Assembly: GCF_030269645.1 (NCBI RefSeq)
Contig: NZ_BSTR01000035.1
Location: forward strand, 20,002 to 84,001
Length of the DNA stretch: 64,000 nt
Origin: Actinokineospora sp. NBRC 105648
GTDB lineage: Bacteria > Actinomycetota > Actinomycetes > Mycobacteriales > Pseudonocardiaceae
Direction of reading: 5' to 3'
Under the pieces are notes generated by a model. The model did not search any database. It saw nothing but the letters and a program-made list of their open reading frames with translations, and was not told where the DNA came from. Shown here in pieces: positions 8,422-16,257 of this stretch (position 1 is its first letter; every line of letters starts with the position of its first letter). The position numbers and the translations under genes are program-made.

Positions 8422-9207
8422 ATGCGGGTCTGGTGGTCGTCACTCAGTGTGCCTCGACGGCGGCTGATGGCCGCCCTGACCACGGTGGTGCTGGTCGGTG
8501 CGGTCGTGGTCGGGATCCTCGCCACGCGTGGTCGGGCCGTCCCGACCGCCGTGCAGGACCGGCCCGGGCCGATCCTGCTGGTCCCGGGCTACGGGGGCAA
8601 CCGCGACTCGCTCGCCGCGCTCGCCGACCGGCTGCGCGCGACCGGCCGGACCGCCACCGTGCTGACCCTGCCCGGCGACGGCACCGGCGACCTCAACGCC
8701 CAGGCCGCCGCGCTCGAGGACGCCGTCCGCGCCGCCATCGACGACGGTGCCCCCTCGGTCGACCTGATCGGCTACTCCGCGGGCGGCGTCGTCGTCCGGC
8801 TCTGGCTCGCGGGCCACGACACCGCCCGGGCGGCCCGGCGGGTGGTCACCCTCGGTGCCCCGCTGCACGGGACCCGGTTGGCCGGGGAGGGGGGCGTGCT
8901 GGTGCCCGGTGCCTGCCCGGTGGCCTGCGCCCAGCTCACCCCGGGCAGCACCCTGCTCACCCAGGTCGACCGGCGGCCGGTCCCGGCGGCGCTGCCGTGG
9001 CTGTCCATCTGGACCGACGACGACCAGACCGTCCGACCGCCGGACTCCGCCCGGCTCACCGGCGCGGTCAACGTCGCCGTGCAGCAGCTCTGCCCGGGAG
9101 CGGTCGTCGCGCACTCGCAGTTGCCCACCGACCCCCTGGTCACCGGGCTCGTCCTGCGGGCCCTCGCCGGACCGGCGCCGCTGGACCGCGCGCCGACGGG
9201 CTGCTAG
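8422..9207 (+). CDS. Secreted/membrane-anchored lipase or esterase (alpha/beta hydrolase)
   Basis: This is 261 residues. RRRLMAALTTVVLVGAVVVG at the N terminus is a signal peptide or anchor. ILLVPGYGGN gives the oxyanion region, and GYSAGG near residue 118 holds the nucleophile Ser. DDQTV followed by a C-terminal His (AHSQLPTD) completes a plausible Ser-Asp-His triad. Two Cys (CPVAC) could form a disulfide. It resembles class-2/EstA-type actinomycete lipases. The ATG at 8422 is preferred because the hydrophobic leader begins just after it. The 3' end overlaps the convergent permease gene by 4 bp. Confidence 0.8.
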   Translation: MRVWWSSLSVPRRRLMAALTTVVLVGAVVVGILATRGRAVPTAVQDRPGPILLVPGYGGNRDSLAALADRLRATGRTATVLTLPGDGTGDLNAQAAALEDAVRAAIDDGAPSVDLIGYSAGGVVVRLWLAGHDTARAARRVVTLGAPLHGTRLAGEGGVLVPGACPVACAQLTPGSTLLTQVDRRPVPAALPWLSIWTDDDQTVRPPDSARLTGAVNVAVQQLCPGAVVAHSQLPTDPLVTGLVLRALAGPAPLDRAPTGC

Positions 9208-10031
9208 CTGGTGATGTCCTTGGCGGCGAAGTTGGCCCAGGACGCGCCGAAGAACAGGGCGATGTAACAGGCTTGCAGCACCAGGCCGCTGTCGATGTTG
9301 CGCCACAGGATCGGGTCGCGGAAGAAGTCGATCCAGGACAGCCAGTAGTTCGTCGGCAGGTAGGGCTTGATCGAGTCCGCCGCTTGCAGCGTCTGCAGGA
9401 CCGAACTCGCGATCAACACGGCCAGCGCGGCCAGCGCGGCGCCGATCGCCGAGTCGGACAGGGTGGAGAAGAACAGCGCGATGCTGCCGAACCCGAGCAT
9501 GCACACCACGATGTAGCCGATCGCGCCAAGCAACCGCAGCGCCAACTCACCCGGGCCCAACGTCACCCCGGACAACGACGTCGCCGCGCCGGACTGCCCC
9601 ACCGCCTCGGCGCCGGTGCCGAACAGCGCCAAGCCGACCACCAGGGAGGTCACCACCACCATCGTGATCGCGAGCACGATGAACACCGCCAGCGCCACCA
9701 TCTTCGCCACCAACACCCGCGACCGCGACACCGGCCGCACCAGCAGGTAGCGCAAGGTTCCAGTCGCCGCCTCACCCGCCACCGCGTCCCCAGCGAACAC
9801 CGCGACCGCCAACGGCAGGAACACGGGCAGCACCAACGCCAACGCCGCCGCGGGGAACAGCGCACCATTGCGCAGCACCGCGGACAGGAACGCCCCACCC
9901 TGCCCAGGCGGCGGCGCGAGGTTCGACACGGAGAGCAGCACCGCCACCAAGGCGGGCAACGCGCACAGCAGCCCGATGCTCAGCCACACGCGGGGCCGCG
10001 AGGCCAGCTTGCGCAACTCGACGGCGATCAC
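9204..10031 (-). CDS. ABC-2 type transporter permease
   Basis: This is 275 residues with six hydrophobic segments. It begins MIAVELRKLASRPRVWLSIG, typical of ABC-2 permeases with a cytoplasmic LRKL start. RYLLVRPVSRSRVLVAKMV is the intracellular loop seen in the same family. The GTG start overlaps the TGA of the ATPase gene (GTGA), so the pair is coupled. The exported substrate cannot be inferred. It is expected in the cytoplasmic membrane with the ATPase encoded upstream. Confidence 0.85.
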   Translation of the reverse strand: MIAVELRKLASRPRVWLSIGLLCALPALVAVLLSVSNLAPPPGQGGAFLSAVLRNGALFPAAALALVLPVFLPLAVAVFAGDAVAGEAATGTLRYLLVRPVSRSRVLVAKMVALAVFIVLAITMVVVTSLVVGLALFGTGAEAVGQSGAATSLSGVTLGPGELALRLLGAIGYIVVCMLGFGSIALFFSTLSDSAIGAALAALAVLIASSVLQTLQAADSIKPYLPTNYWLSWIDFFRDPILWRNIDSGLVLQACYIALFFGASWANFAAKDITS

Positions 10032-11227
10032 CGCCGCACCTCGCCATCCGGGGCACCGGTGTGGTCACCGGGGTGGAGATCCCCGGAGATCCGCCCCGCC
10101 GCCGAGTCCGGCTCGGCCTCGGGATCGGGTCCGCGCCGGTGGGTCGCGCTGTCGCCGGTGCGCCCGGTGGTGGTCGCGTCCGGTTCGCCCGGCGTCTCGC
10201 CGGGAAGGTGGTCCCCGGTCGTTGGTCGCTCGGCGACCGTCGGGTCTGGTTCGCGTGGATGATCGGTGCGGTCACCACCACGGGTGGGTCTCGTGCGCCG
10301 CTGGGCCGCGCCTGGGTCCGGTGGCCGGTCGACGCGGTCGCCGCTGTCCCCTGTGGACTCCAGGACCACCTGCTCCAGGGTCCGCCGCAGCTCCGCGATC
10401 CCCGACACCCGCAGCCCCCGCCGCACCAGTTCCGCGTTCAGCTCCGCCGCGTCGGCGTGGCGCACGGTCAACTCCTCGCCGTCGCGCGCGACCACCCGCC
10501 CGGCCAGCAGCGCCGCCACCGCCGCGACGTCCGGACTGCGGACCAGTACCTGCCCCGTCGGCGCTCGCAGGTTGTCCAGGTCGTCCTGCAGGACCATCCT
10601 GCCGCGGTCCACGATCCCCACCCGGGTGCACAGCAACTCCACCTCGGCGAGCAGGTGGCTGGACAGGAACACCGTGGTCCCGCCCTCGTTCAGCGCGATG
10701 AGCAGGTCGCGAATCTCCCGGATCCCCTTGGGGTCCAACCCGTTCGTCGGCTCGTCGAGGATCAGCAGGCTCGGTCCGCGCAGCAGCGCGGCGGCCAGGC
10801 CGAGGCGCTGGCGCATGCCCAGCGAGTAGGCCGACACCGCTCGTTTGTCCACACCGGACAGTCCGACGCGGGCCAGCGCGTCCTCCACCCGGTCGACCCG
10901 GCCCCGCCGCCCGCCACCGGGACCGGCCGCGTCGAACAGGGACAGGTTCCGCCTACCCGAGAGGTGCGGGTAGGCCGCCGGACCCTCCACCATCGCGCCC
11001 ACCCGGGGCAACACCCGGGCCGCGGCGGCGGGCATCCGCTCGCCCAGCACCTCGATCTCGCCCGCGGTGGCGTGCACCAGCCCCAGCAGCATCCGCACCA
11101 GCGTCGTCTTGCCCGAGCCGTTGGGCCCGAGGAACCCGAACCGGTCACCCGCGCGCACGTCCAGGTCGACCCCGTCGACCGCGGTGATCCGACCGAACCG
11201 CTTGGTCAGCCCGCGGGTCCGGATCAC
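10028..11227 (-). CDS. ABC transporter ATP-binding protein with long disordered C-terminal tail
   Basis: This is 399 residues from the GTG at 11227. Walker A GPNGSGKT (about 38-45), signature YSLGMRQRLGLA and Walker B LLILDEPTNGLD are all intact, matching the CcmA/DrrA-type subfamily. After about residue 290 comes a roughly 110-residue tail rich in Pro, Asp, Glu, Thr and Arg, without structure-forming residues; this is unusual for the family. The start overlaps the stop of the LolA-like gene (GTGA) and the end overlaps the permease start. Confidence 0.85.
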   Translation of the reverse strand: MIRTRGLTKRFGRITAVDGVDLDVRAGDRFGFLGPNGSGKTTLVRMLLGLVHATAGEIEVLGERMPAAAARVLPRVGAMVEGPAAYPHLSGRRNLSLFDAAGPGGGRRGRVDRVEDALARVGLSGVDKRAVSAYSLGMRQRLGLAAALLRGPSLLILDEPTNGLDPKGIREIRDLLIALNEGGTTVFLSSHLLAEVELLCTRVGIVDRGRMVLQDDLDNLRAPTGQVLVRSPDVAAVAALLAGRVVARDGEELTVRHADAAELNAELVRRGLRVSGIAELRRTLEQVVLESTGDSGDRVDRPPDPGAAQRRTRPTRGGDRTDHPREPDPTVAERPTTGDHLPGETPGEPDATTTGRTGDSATHRRGPDPEAEPDSAAGRISGDLHPGDHTGAPDGEVRR

Positions 11228-12360
11228 CGGCCGCGCCCGGACTGGGCGATCAGCTCGGTCGCGGCGGCGCGCAGGACGACCGTGTCGACCATCCCGACCA
11301 GCAGGTACCACCGGCGGACCCGCTGCGCCCGCACGACGACCACCGACAGCGGGGCGACCGCCAACGACACGACCCGCCCATTCGGCACCGTCTCGTCGCG
11401 CGCCCCGGCCTTCCCGCCCGCGTCCGCCGCGGCCAGCCCCACCTCGCGCGGCACCGGCAGCGCCACGAACGAGGACAACCCCGTCCCGTACACACCCACC
11501 CCGCGCACACCGGCACCGTCGGTCTGCCGCAGCGACCGCCCGGCCAGGCTCGCGGGCACGTCGTCATCGCCGAGCGCCCCGAGCGCCCCGGCCAGATCGG
11601 GTGCCTCGACGGTGCTGAACCCGGAGTCCCGCCCCACGTCCGGGGTCAGCACGTCATCCCCCGGCCGGTCCGGGGCGAACTCCTCGAAGGCGCTGACCAG
11701 CACCGGTCGTTCCGCACCCCGCGGCGTCACCTCGACCAGCACCGGCACCCCGCTCGCGGCGTCCACCCACACGTCGACCCGCCCGATGGTGGTGTCCGGA
11801 TCGGCGGGCACGAGCCGCAACCCCTCGGCCCGGCGCCCCGCGACCGCCCGCGCGCCCAACCCGGACACCGCGTCGCCCGCGGCGGTCGCAAGCAGCCCGC
11901 GGGCCAGGTCGGGGGGCAGGAGGTCACCGGCGCGCGGCACCCGGACCGGCGGTGTCCCGACGAGCTGGGTCACCTGGTCGGCGCCGTAGTCCCAGACGAA
12001 CTCGCCGTCGGCGGTCCGGTAGGTGTCCCGCTCGCCGACAGTGGAGAGCACGTCGAACCGCCACCGCTCCGGCGAGTCGTACCAGGACCGCACCGTGGTC
12101 ACCCCGGTCACCAGCGCGGACACGTCCTCCAGCTTCGGCAGCACCGGCAACGGCAGCGACCCCCGGATCACCGCCACCCCCTGGTGGGCCTGGCGATCCG
12201 AACGTGCCACCCGCTCCCGCAACGCACTCGCGTCGACCGTCCCGGCCGGAGCGGTCACGGCGGTCACGATCGCGGGTGTCCCCAGCACGACGGCCAGGGC
12301 CGCGACGAGCACACCCCACCGCCAGCTACCACGAGTCCGGATACCCGCCACGACCACCAC
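11224..12360 (-). CDS. Secreted LolA/RseB-like protein coupled to an ABC transporter
   Basis: This is 378 residues. An N-terminal segment (GVLVAALAVVLGTPAIVTAV) is a signal peptide or anchor. The body has the LolA/RseB-like pattern of repeated short beta strands: TTVRSWYDSPERWRFDVLS, DGEFVWDYGADQVTQL, DVWVDAASGVPVLVEV. The C-terminal part (LSVVVVRAQRVRRW, YLLVGMVDTVVL) resembles DUF4367/RseB. Such proteins sense or carry lipids at the cell surface. The four-base overlap with the ATPase gene implies it works with the exporter. Confidence 0.65.
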   Translation of the reverse strand: MVVVAGIRTRGSWRWGVLVAALAVVLGTPAIVTAVTAPAGTVDASALRERVARSDRQAHQGVAVIRGSLPLPVLPKLEDVSALVTGVTTVRSWYDSPERWRFDVLSTVGERDTYRTADGEFVWDYGADQVTQLVGTPPVRVPRAGDLLPPDLARGLLATAAGDAVSGLGARAVAGRRAEGLRLVPADPDTTIGRVDVWVDAASGVPVLVEVTPRGAERPVLVSAFEEFAPDRPGDDVLTPDVGRDSGFSTVEAPDLAGALGALGDDDVPASLAGRSLRQTDGAGVRGVGVYGTGLSSFVALPVPREVGLAAADAGGKAGARDETVPNGRVVSLAVAPLSVVVVRAQRVRRWYLLVGMVDTVVLRAAATELIAQSGRGR

Positions 12361-12895
12361 CGATCCACCACCAGCGACGATACGTCGCCCTGGACACCCG
12401 CGCCGGACGCGTGCCTCCCCGGGTGGCGGGACCTATCGCGGGACCCCGGTGCGACCGATCGCGTCGGCGAGGCGGTCGAGGCCGGCGAGCAGCCAAACAG
12501 GTCGAATGAGCCAAGAACACCGGCGCCCGCAAGAGCTACACCTATCTGCACCCCGCTGTCGACGGGTTACTCCCGCCTGGCCTCCATCGAGGCGCTGCCG
12601 GACGAGAAAGCCCGTGGAACCAACGTCGACCCAGCCCGCCCCGAGCAGAACAGCGGAGGCGCCTACTCCACCGTTCAGGACCAGCACCACGCCTACTCCT
12701 GGCGCCGTGTCCGCCGACCCTCCAAGCCGACCGCCCCGACACCGGGGGCGGCCAATCGTGCCGTTAGCGCCCAGTGCCAACCGTGCTCCACCGGCGATTC
12801 GAGGTCGTACGTGCCGCGCTCGTCCATGCGCCAGGTAGCACCACCGGGTTGAGACCCGGCGCGACGGCATCTGTGGCGCGCATTACCAGGATCCG
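12361..12895. other. Intergenic region with transposase debris
   Basis: No intact gene is supported. The only recognisable coding trace is the transposase fragment at 12501-12613. The rest shows short frames on both strands without ribosome binding sites. Confidence 0.5.
12501..12613 (+). mobile_element. IS481-like transposase fragment, frameshifted
   Basis: One frame reads ARKSYTYLHPAVDG from about 12529. One base later the adjoining frame continues GYSRLASIEALPDEKA. Joined, this matches the catalytic-core region of IS481-type DDE transposases, where a conserved D-G/D-Y-S-R-L-A block precedes the LPDEKA motif. About 35 residues survive with a single-base shift. No terminal inverted repeats were identified. 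Confidence 0.6.
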
Positions 12896-13008
12896 CTGGA
12901 GCAGCTTCTGCCCCCTTTTCAGCGTCCATTCTGGACACTGCTCCACTCTTGCTCCAGCCAATCGCGCAAACGTCCACATGACACAGATAAACAAGATCGC
13001 CCGCCGAC
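12896..13008. repeat. Degenerate direct repeat, copy 2 (partner at 5978-6088)
   Basis: This is the counterpart of the 5978-6088 copy. The right end is the exact 19-mer at 12990-13008, which forms one arm of the tRNA-Ala terminator. Together the two copies bracket about 7 kb that includes the NB-ARC remnant, lipase and ABC operon. Confidence 0.6.
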
Positions 13009-13032
13009 CGTATTCACGCAGGTCAGCGGGCG
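12998..13032 (-). terminator. Hairpin terminator behind tRNA-Ala
   Basis: Arms CGCCCGCCGACC (12998-13009) and GGTCAGCGGGCG (13021-13032) pair with one mismatch over an 11-nt loop. On the minus strand the hairpin is followed by ATCTTGTTT. Confidence 0.65.
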
Positions 13033-13053
13033 ATAATGATAGATATTCAGTTG

Positions 13054-13126
13054 TGGAGCTGAGGGGACTCGAACCCCTGACCCTCACACTGCCAGTGTGA
13101 TGCGCTACCAGCTGCGCCACAGCCCC
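13054..13126 (-). tRNA. tRNA-Ala (GGC)
   Basis: On the minus strand the acceptor GGGGCTG pairs with CAGCTCC. The D-arm is GCGC...GCGC. The anticodon stem TCACA/TGTGA holds loop CTGGCAG (anticodon GGC), and the T-arm AGGGG-TTCGAGT-CCCCT is intact. The length is 73 nt. The 3' CCA is not encoded. Confidence 0.95.
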
Positions 13127-13251
13127 AGGTCAGTCACACCGGCGACTGCTCCCGGCGTGCTGCGCATACGTTACAACACCGGGTTGCCGGGACAAAAATC
13201 GGGGGTGGGTGGCCCGGCCCCTTCCCAGGTGGGGCCGGGAGTGTTAGACCG

Positions 13252-14583
13252 GTGGGCGTGACCGGAGTGGACTTTCCAGCGATGGTGGACCCCGCGGCCG
13301 AGGGCATGGACCGGCAGCGGCGGCGCGACGTGCAAGAGGGTGCGCTGCGCGGGCTGGTCGACCGGTTGCTCGACGCCGGGGGTATGCAGGCGGGGCGGTT
13401 GCGGGACAGCGGGGTGACCTCCGGTGGCGACGTCACCCTGGACGAGCTGCACAAGCTGCCGACCGTTGGCAAGCGCGACCTGTGGGAGCACTACCCGCAC
13501 GGGTTGAGGGCGGTGGAGGCTGACGAGATCGTCTGCGTGCACGGCTCCTCCGGGACCGGCGGTAGGCCGACCCTGATCCCGTACACCGCGCACGACCTGG
13601 GGATTTGGGCTGAGGTGGTGGCGCGGGCGCTCGGGGGCGCCGGGGCCACCAACCGCAGCGTTGTGCACAACGCGTACGGGTATGGGTTGTTCACGGGTGG
13701 GGTGGGGATCCACCACGGCGCTATTCGGCTGGGTGCGACCGTCGTGCCGATGTCCGGCGGGATGACCGAACGGCAGGTGCGCCTTGTCCAAGACCTGCGC
13801 CCCGACGTCCTGACCTGCACGCCCTCGTACGCGATCCACCTCGGTGAGGCGATGGCCGCGGCGGGAGTGGTGCCGACCAGTCTCAAGGTCGGGGTGCACG
13901 GCGCCGAGCCGTGGACGCACGAGATGCGGTTGCAGATCGAGCGGTTGCTGGGGATCCGCGCGCTGGACATCTACGGGCTGTCGGAGATCATCGGCCCGGG
14001 GGTGGCCTGCGAGTCGCTCGACTCCGAGGGCATGCTCAACATCGCCGAGGACCACTTCTACCCCGAGTGCGTCGACTCGGACGGGCTACCGGTGCCCGAC
14101 GGCACCCCCGGTGAGCTCGTCTTCACCACGCTCACCAAGACCGGTATGCCCCTCTTGCGCTACCGCACCGGGGACGTCGCCACGCTCGCGCCGCCGGTCG
14201 AGGGATCGCAGCGGACGTTGCGGCGGATGTCGAAACTGCTGGGCCGCAACGACGACATGTTGGTGATCCGCGGCGTGAACGTGTTTCCCACCGAGGTGGA
14301 GGCCGTCCTGCTCTCTGACGGCCGCGTGCTCCCGCACTACCTCGTCGTCGAGGACCGGCGGGTGGCCGCGCGCGCCGAGCTGCGGGTGGCTGTCGAGCCG
14401 GTGGCCGGGGCCGACCCCATCGAGCTGCGGGCGGCGCTTGACGCGGCTCTAAGGGAACGGCTCGGAATCGGGTGCGACGTACGGGTGCTCGAACCGGGCA
14501 GCGTGCCGCGGACCGAGGTGGGCAAGGCGCGGCGCCTGGTCCGGTGGACCGAGGGCCCCGCGCCACTGCCCGGCCTCGCTTAG
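13252..14583 (+). CDS. Adenylate-forming acyl-CoA ligase, phenylacetate-CoA ligase (PaaK)-like
   Basis: This is 443 residues. The ATP/AMP motif SSGTGGRPTLIPYT is near residue 98. YGLSEIIGPG (about 242-251) matches the adenylate core A5 motif, and YRTGDVATL matches A7. MLVIRGVNVFPTEVE begins the C-terminal hinge domain, and VPRTEVGKARRL holds the catalytic Lys. These are the PaaK hallmarks, and the length fits the family (430-450). No other paa genes are nearby, so the acid substrate is uncertain. GTG codons at 13252 and 13258 are both possible starts. Confidence 0.85.
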   Translation: MGVTGVDFPAMVDPAAEGMDRQRRRDVQEGALRGLVDRLLDAGGMQAGRLRDSGVTSGGDVTLDELHKLPTVGKRDLWEHYPHGLRAVEADEIVCVHGSSGTGGRPTLIPYTAHDLGIWAEVVARALGGAGATNRSVVHNAYGYGLFTGGVGIHHGAIRLGATVVPMSGGMTERQVRLVQDLRPDVLTCTPSYAIHLGEAMAAAGVVPTSLKVGVHGAEPWTHEMRLQIERLLGIRALDIYGLSEIIGPGVACESLDSEGMLNIAEDHFYPECVDSDGLPVPDGTPGELVFTTLTKTGMPLLRYRTGDVATLAPPVEGSQRTLRRMSKLLGRNDDMLVIRGVNVFPTEVEAVLLSDGRVLPHYLVVEDRRVAARAELRVAVEPVAGADPIELRAALDAALRERLGIGCDVRVLEPGSVPRTEVGKARRLVRWTEGPAPLPGLA

Positions 14584-14877
14584 CGCTACCGCCTAGGCGG
14601 CTGGCGGACGGAGTACCTGCGTGGCCATTCCCGTAAGCACGCACAGCACACCGCGCTGCTGGTGCACCACCTGTTCTCCGGGTGCTGGTGGCTGACCTCG
14701 CCGAGGCGCGGCGGGCGGTCACCGGTGCACGAACGACGCTGTTCACCATGGCGCTGGTCGTGATCGGCATCAGCCGGTTCGTCGACTCCGGGCTGTCCGC
14801 GTCGCTGCCGCACGACAGCGGGGGCTGGTGTTCACACCCAGTCCGAAGGCCCCCACATCGCGACGTCTCGGGCGGGC
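14584..14877. other. Intergenic region, no supported gene
   Basis: About 290 bp between convergent genes. One plus-strand frame encodes a hydrophobic stretch (TLFTMALVVIGISRFVDSG) but lacks a start signal and runs into the downstream gene's antisense. It may be a remnant. No clear terminator hairpin with a T-run was found. Confidence 0.35.
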
Positions 14878-15699
14878 TCAGCCCTGGCTGTTGCCGACCA
14901 GGTTCGCCAGCCACCCCTTGTTGGAGGTGTCGACGACCTTGTTGTCCACCGCCACCGTCGGCGTGCCGAAGCCCTTCTGGCCGTTGCCGAAGTCCTGCTG
15001 CAGGTAGTCCGTCGACTTGATCTGCTGGTAGGCGGCGCTCACCTCGGCGTCGTACTTGCCCGCGCGCACCCCGTCGGCAAACGTTTGCGAGCTCAGGCCG
15101 ACGGCCTTGCCCAGGTCGATCAACTGGTCCTTGGTCCACCCGCGGGCGCCCTCTTCCGGCTGGTCGCCGAAGAGGCTCTTGTGGAACGGGAGGAACTTGC
15201 CCTCGTCGGCGGCGAGCAGCGCCGCGTTGGCCGAGTCGGTGGAGTAGCCCGCCGGGTCCGAGCGGGTGTTGAGCAGGTTGACGATGTGGTAGCGGACCTT
15301 GACCGTGCCCGCTGTCAGCTTATCCTCGATCTCCTGCCCGTAGGTCTTCTCGAAGTCCCCGCACACCGGGCACAGGAAGTCCTCGTAGACGTCGACGGTG
15401 ACCTTCGCGCTGTCCTTGCCGACCAGCACCGTCGCGCCGTCGCGCTTGACCGGGACGTCGAAGCCCACGGTGGCGACCTTGATGGCGCTGCCCGCCGTGG
15501 CGTCCTTCTTGCTGTTGGTGTAGATCACCCCGCCGATCACCGCGGCGGCGATGACCAGGACGACCAGCACGCCGATGATGACCTTGTTGCGGTCGCCGCC
15601 CGCCTTGCGCGCGGCCACCACCGGGTTCTTCGCCGCGGGCCTCGTGCCCGCTCCCTGGTTCTGCCGACGCTTGCGCGCGTTGCGCTCCGCTCCGCCCAC
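14878..15699 (-). CDS. Membrane-anchored DsbA-like thiol-disulfide protein
   Basis: This is 273 residues. The basic N terminus is followed by one TM helix (residues about 40-62, VIIGVLVVLVIAAAVIGGVI), then a thioredoxin fold facing outside. The active-site CPVC is at 110-113, within DVYEDFLCPVCGDF. The cis-Pro motif FGTPTVAVD sits near residue 250. It matches the actinobacterial DsbA/DSBA-oxidoreductase family. The gene lies 15 bp behind the MauE/DoxX-like gene, forming a redox operon in which that membrane protein may reoxidise or reduce it. Confidence 0.85.
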   Translation of the reverse strand: MGGAERNARKRRQNQGAGTRPAAKNPVVAARKAGGDRNKVIIGVLVVLVIAAAVIGGVIYTNSKKDATAGSAIKVATVGFDVPVKRDGATVLVGKDSAKVTVDVYEDFLCPVCGDFEKTYGQEIEDKLTAGTVKVRYHIVNLLNTRSDPAGYSTDSANAALLAADEGKFLPFHKSLFGDQPEEGARGWTKDQLIDLGKAVGLSSQTFADGVRAGKYDAEVSAAYQQIKSTDYLQQDFGNGQKGFGTPTVAVDNKVVDTSNKGWLANLVGNSQG

Positions 15700-15714
15700 C
15701 TGACCCGATCCTCC

Positions 15715-16206
15715 CTAGCTCGTCCGCACCGGCTCCTCGACGCGGCCCGCGAGCCTGCCGTCGAGCGAGAACCGGGTGCGCGGCCTGACCATCAGCCACA
15801 CCGCCAGCGCCAGGAACCCGATGTCCCTGGCGATTTCCTCCGGGTACCGCGTGTCGCCCTGGGCGACCGGACCGCCGCCGCCGAAGCAGCCGCAGTCGAT
15901 GCTGAGCCCGCGCGCCCAGGACTGGGCCACCGCGGCGATGAACGCCAGCAGCACCAGCCCGGACAGCACGGCCGTGAGCCGGGTGCCCAGCCCCACGAGC
16001 AGCAGCAGGCCCAGCGCGAGCTCGAGGAACGGCATGGCGGCCGCGACCACGCTGACCACACCGCCGGGCAGCACGTCGTAGGCCTGCACGGCGATGAAGG
16101 TCTGGTTCGGGTCGGCCACCTTGAGCCCGCCGGAGACCAGCCAGACCGCGGCCAGTCCGAGGCGGGACAGCGTGCCGACGACGTCGAGCACCGTCCCTTT
16201 CGTCAC
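15715..16206 (-). CDS. MauE/DoxX-family membrane protein
   Basis: This is 163 residues with four TM helices. Motifs are LAAVWLVSGGLKVADP in helix 1, LPFLELALGLLLL-like packing in helix 2 (MPFLELALGLLLLVG), and the cysteine-bearing loop SIDCGCFGGGG between helices 3 and 4, as in MauE-type proteins. These support disulfide formation in partner proteins. The location directly ahead of the DsbA-like gene fits that role. The start ATG at 16206 faces the divergent hrpB gene 51 bp away. Confidence 0.85.
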   Translation of the reverse strand: MTKGTVLDVVGTLSRLGLAAVWLVSGGLKVADPNQTFIAVQAYDVLPGGVVSVVAAAMPFLELALGLLLLVGLGTRLTAVLSGLVLLAFIAAVAQSWARGLSIDCGCFGGGGPVAQGDTRYPEEIARDIGFLALAVWLMVRPRTRFSLDGRLAGRVEEPVRTS

Positions 16207-16257
16207 GCTCCAGGAGGCTACCCGCGCACACTGAGCGCAACCTGAGAAGCTGGACCC

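Noticed and set aside
12361..12870. Intact gene upstream of tRNA-Ala
   Set aside because: Only a frameshifted transposase scrap is recognisable; other frames have no start signals.
5978..13008. Functional att sites of an integrative element
   Set aside because: No integrase or excisionase and the repeats are degenerate; kept only as a rearrangement hypothesis.
14584..14877. Hydrophobic plus-strand ORF (TLFTMALVVIGISRF)
   Set aside because: No ribosome binding site and it continues as antisense to the DsbA-like gene; too little to call a gene.
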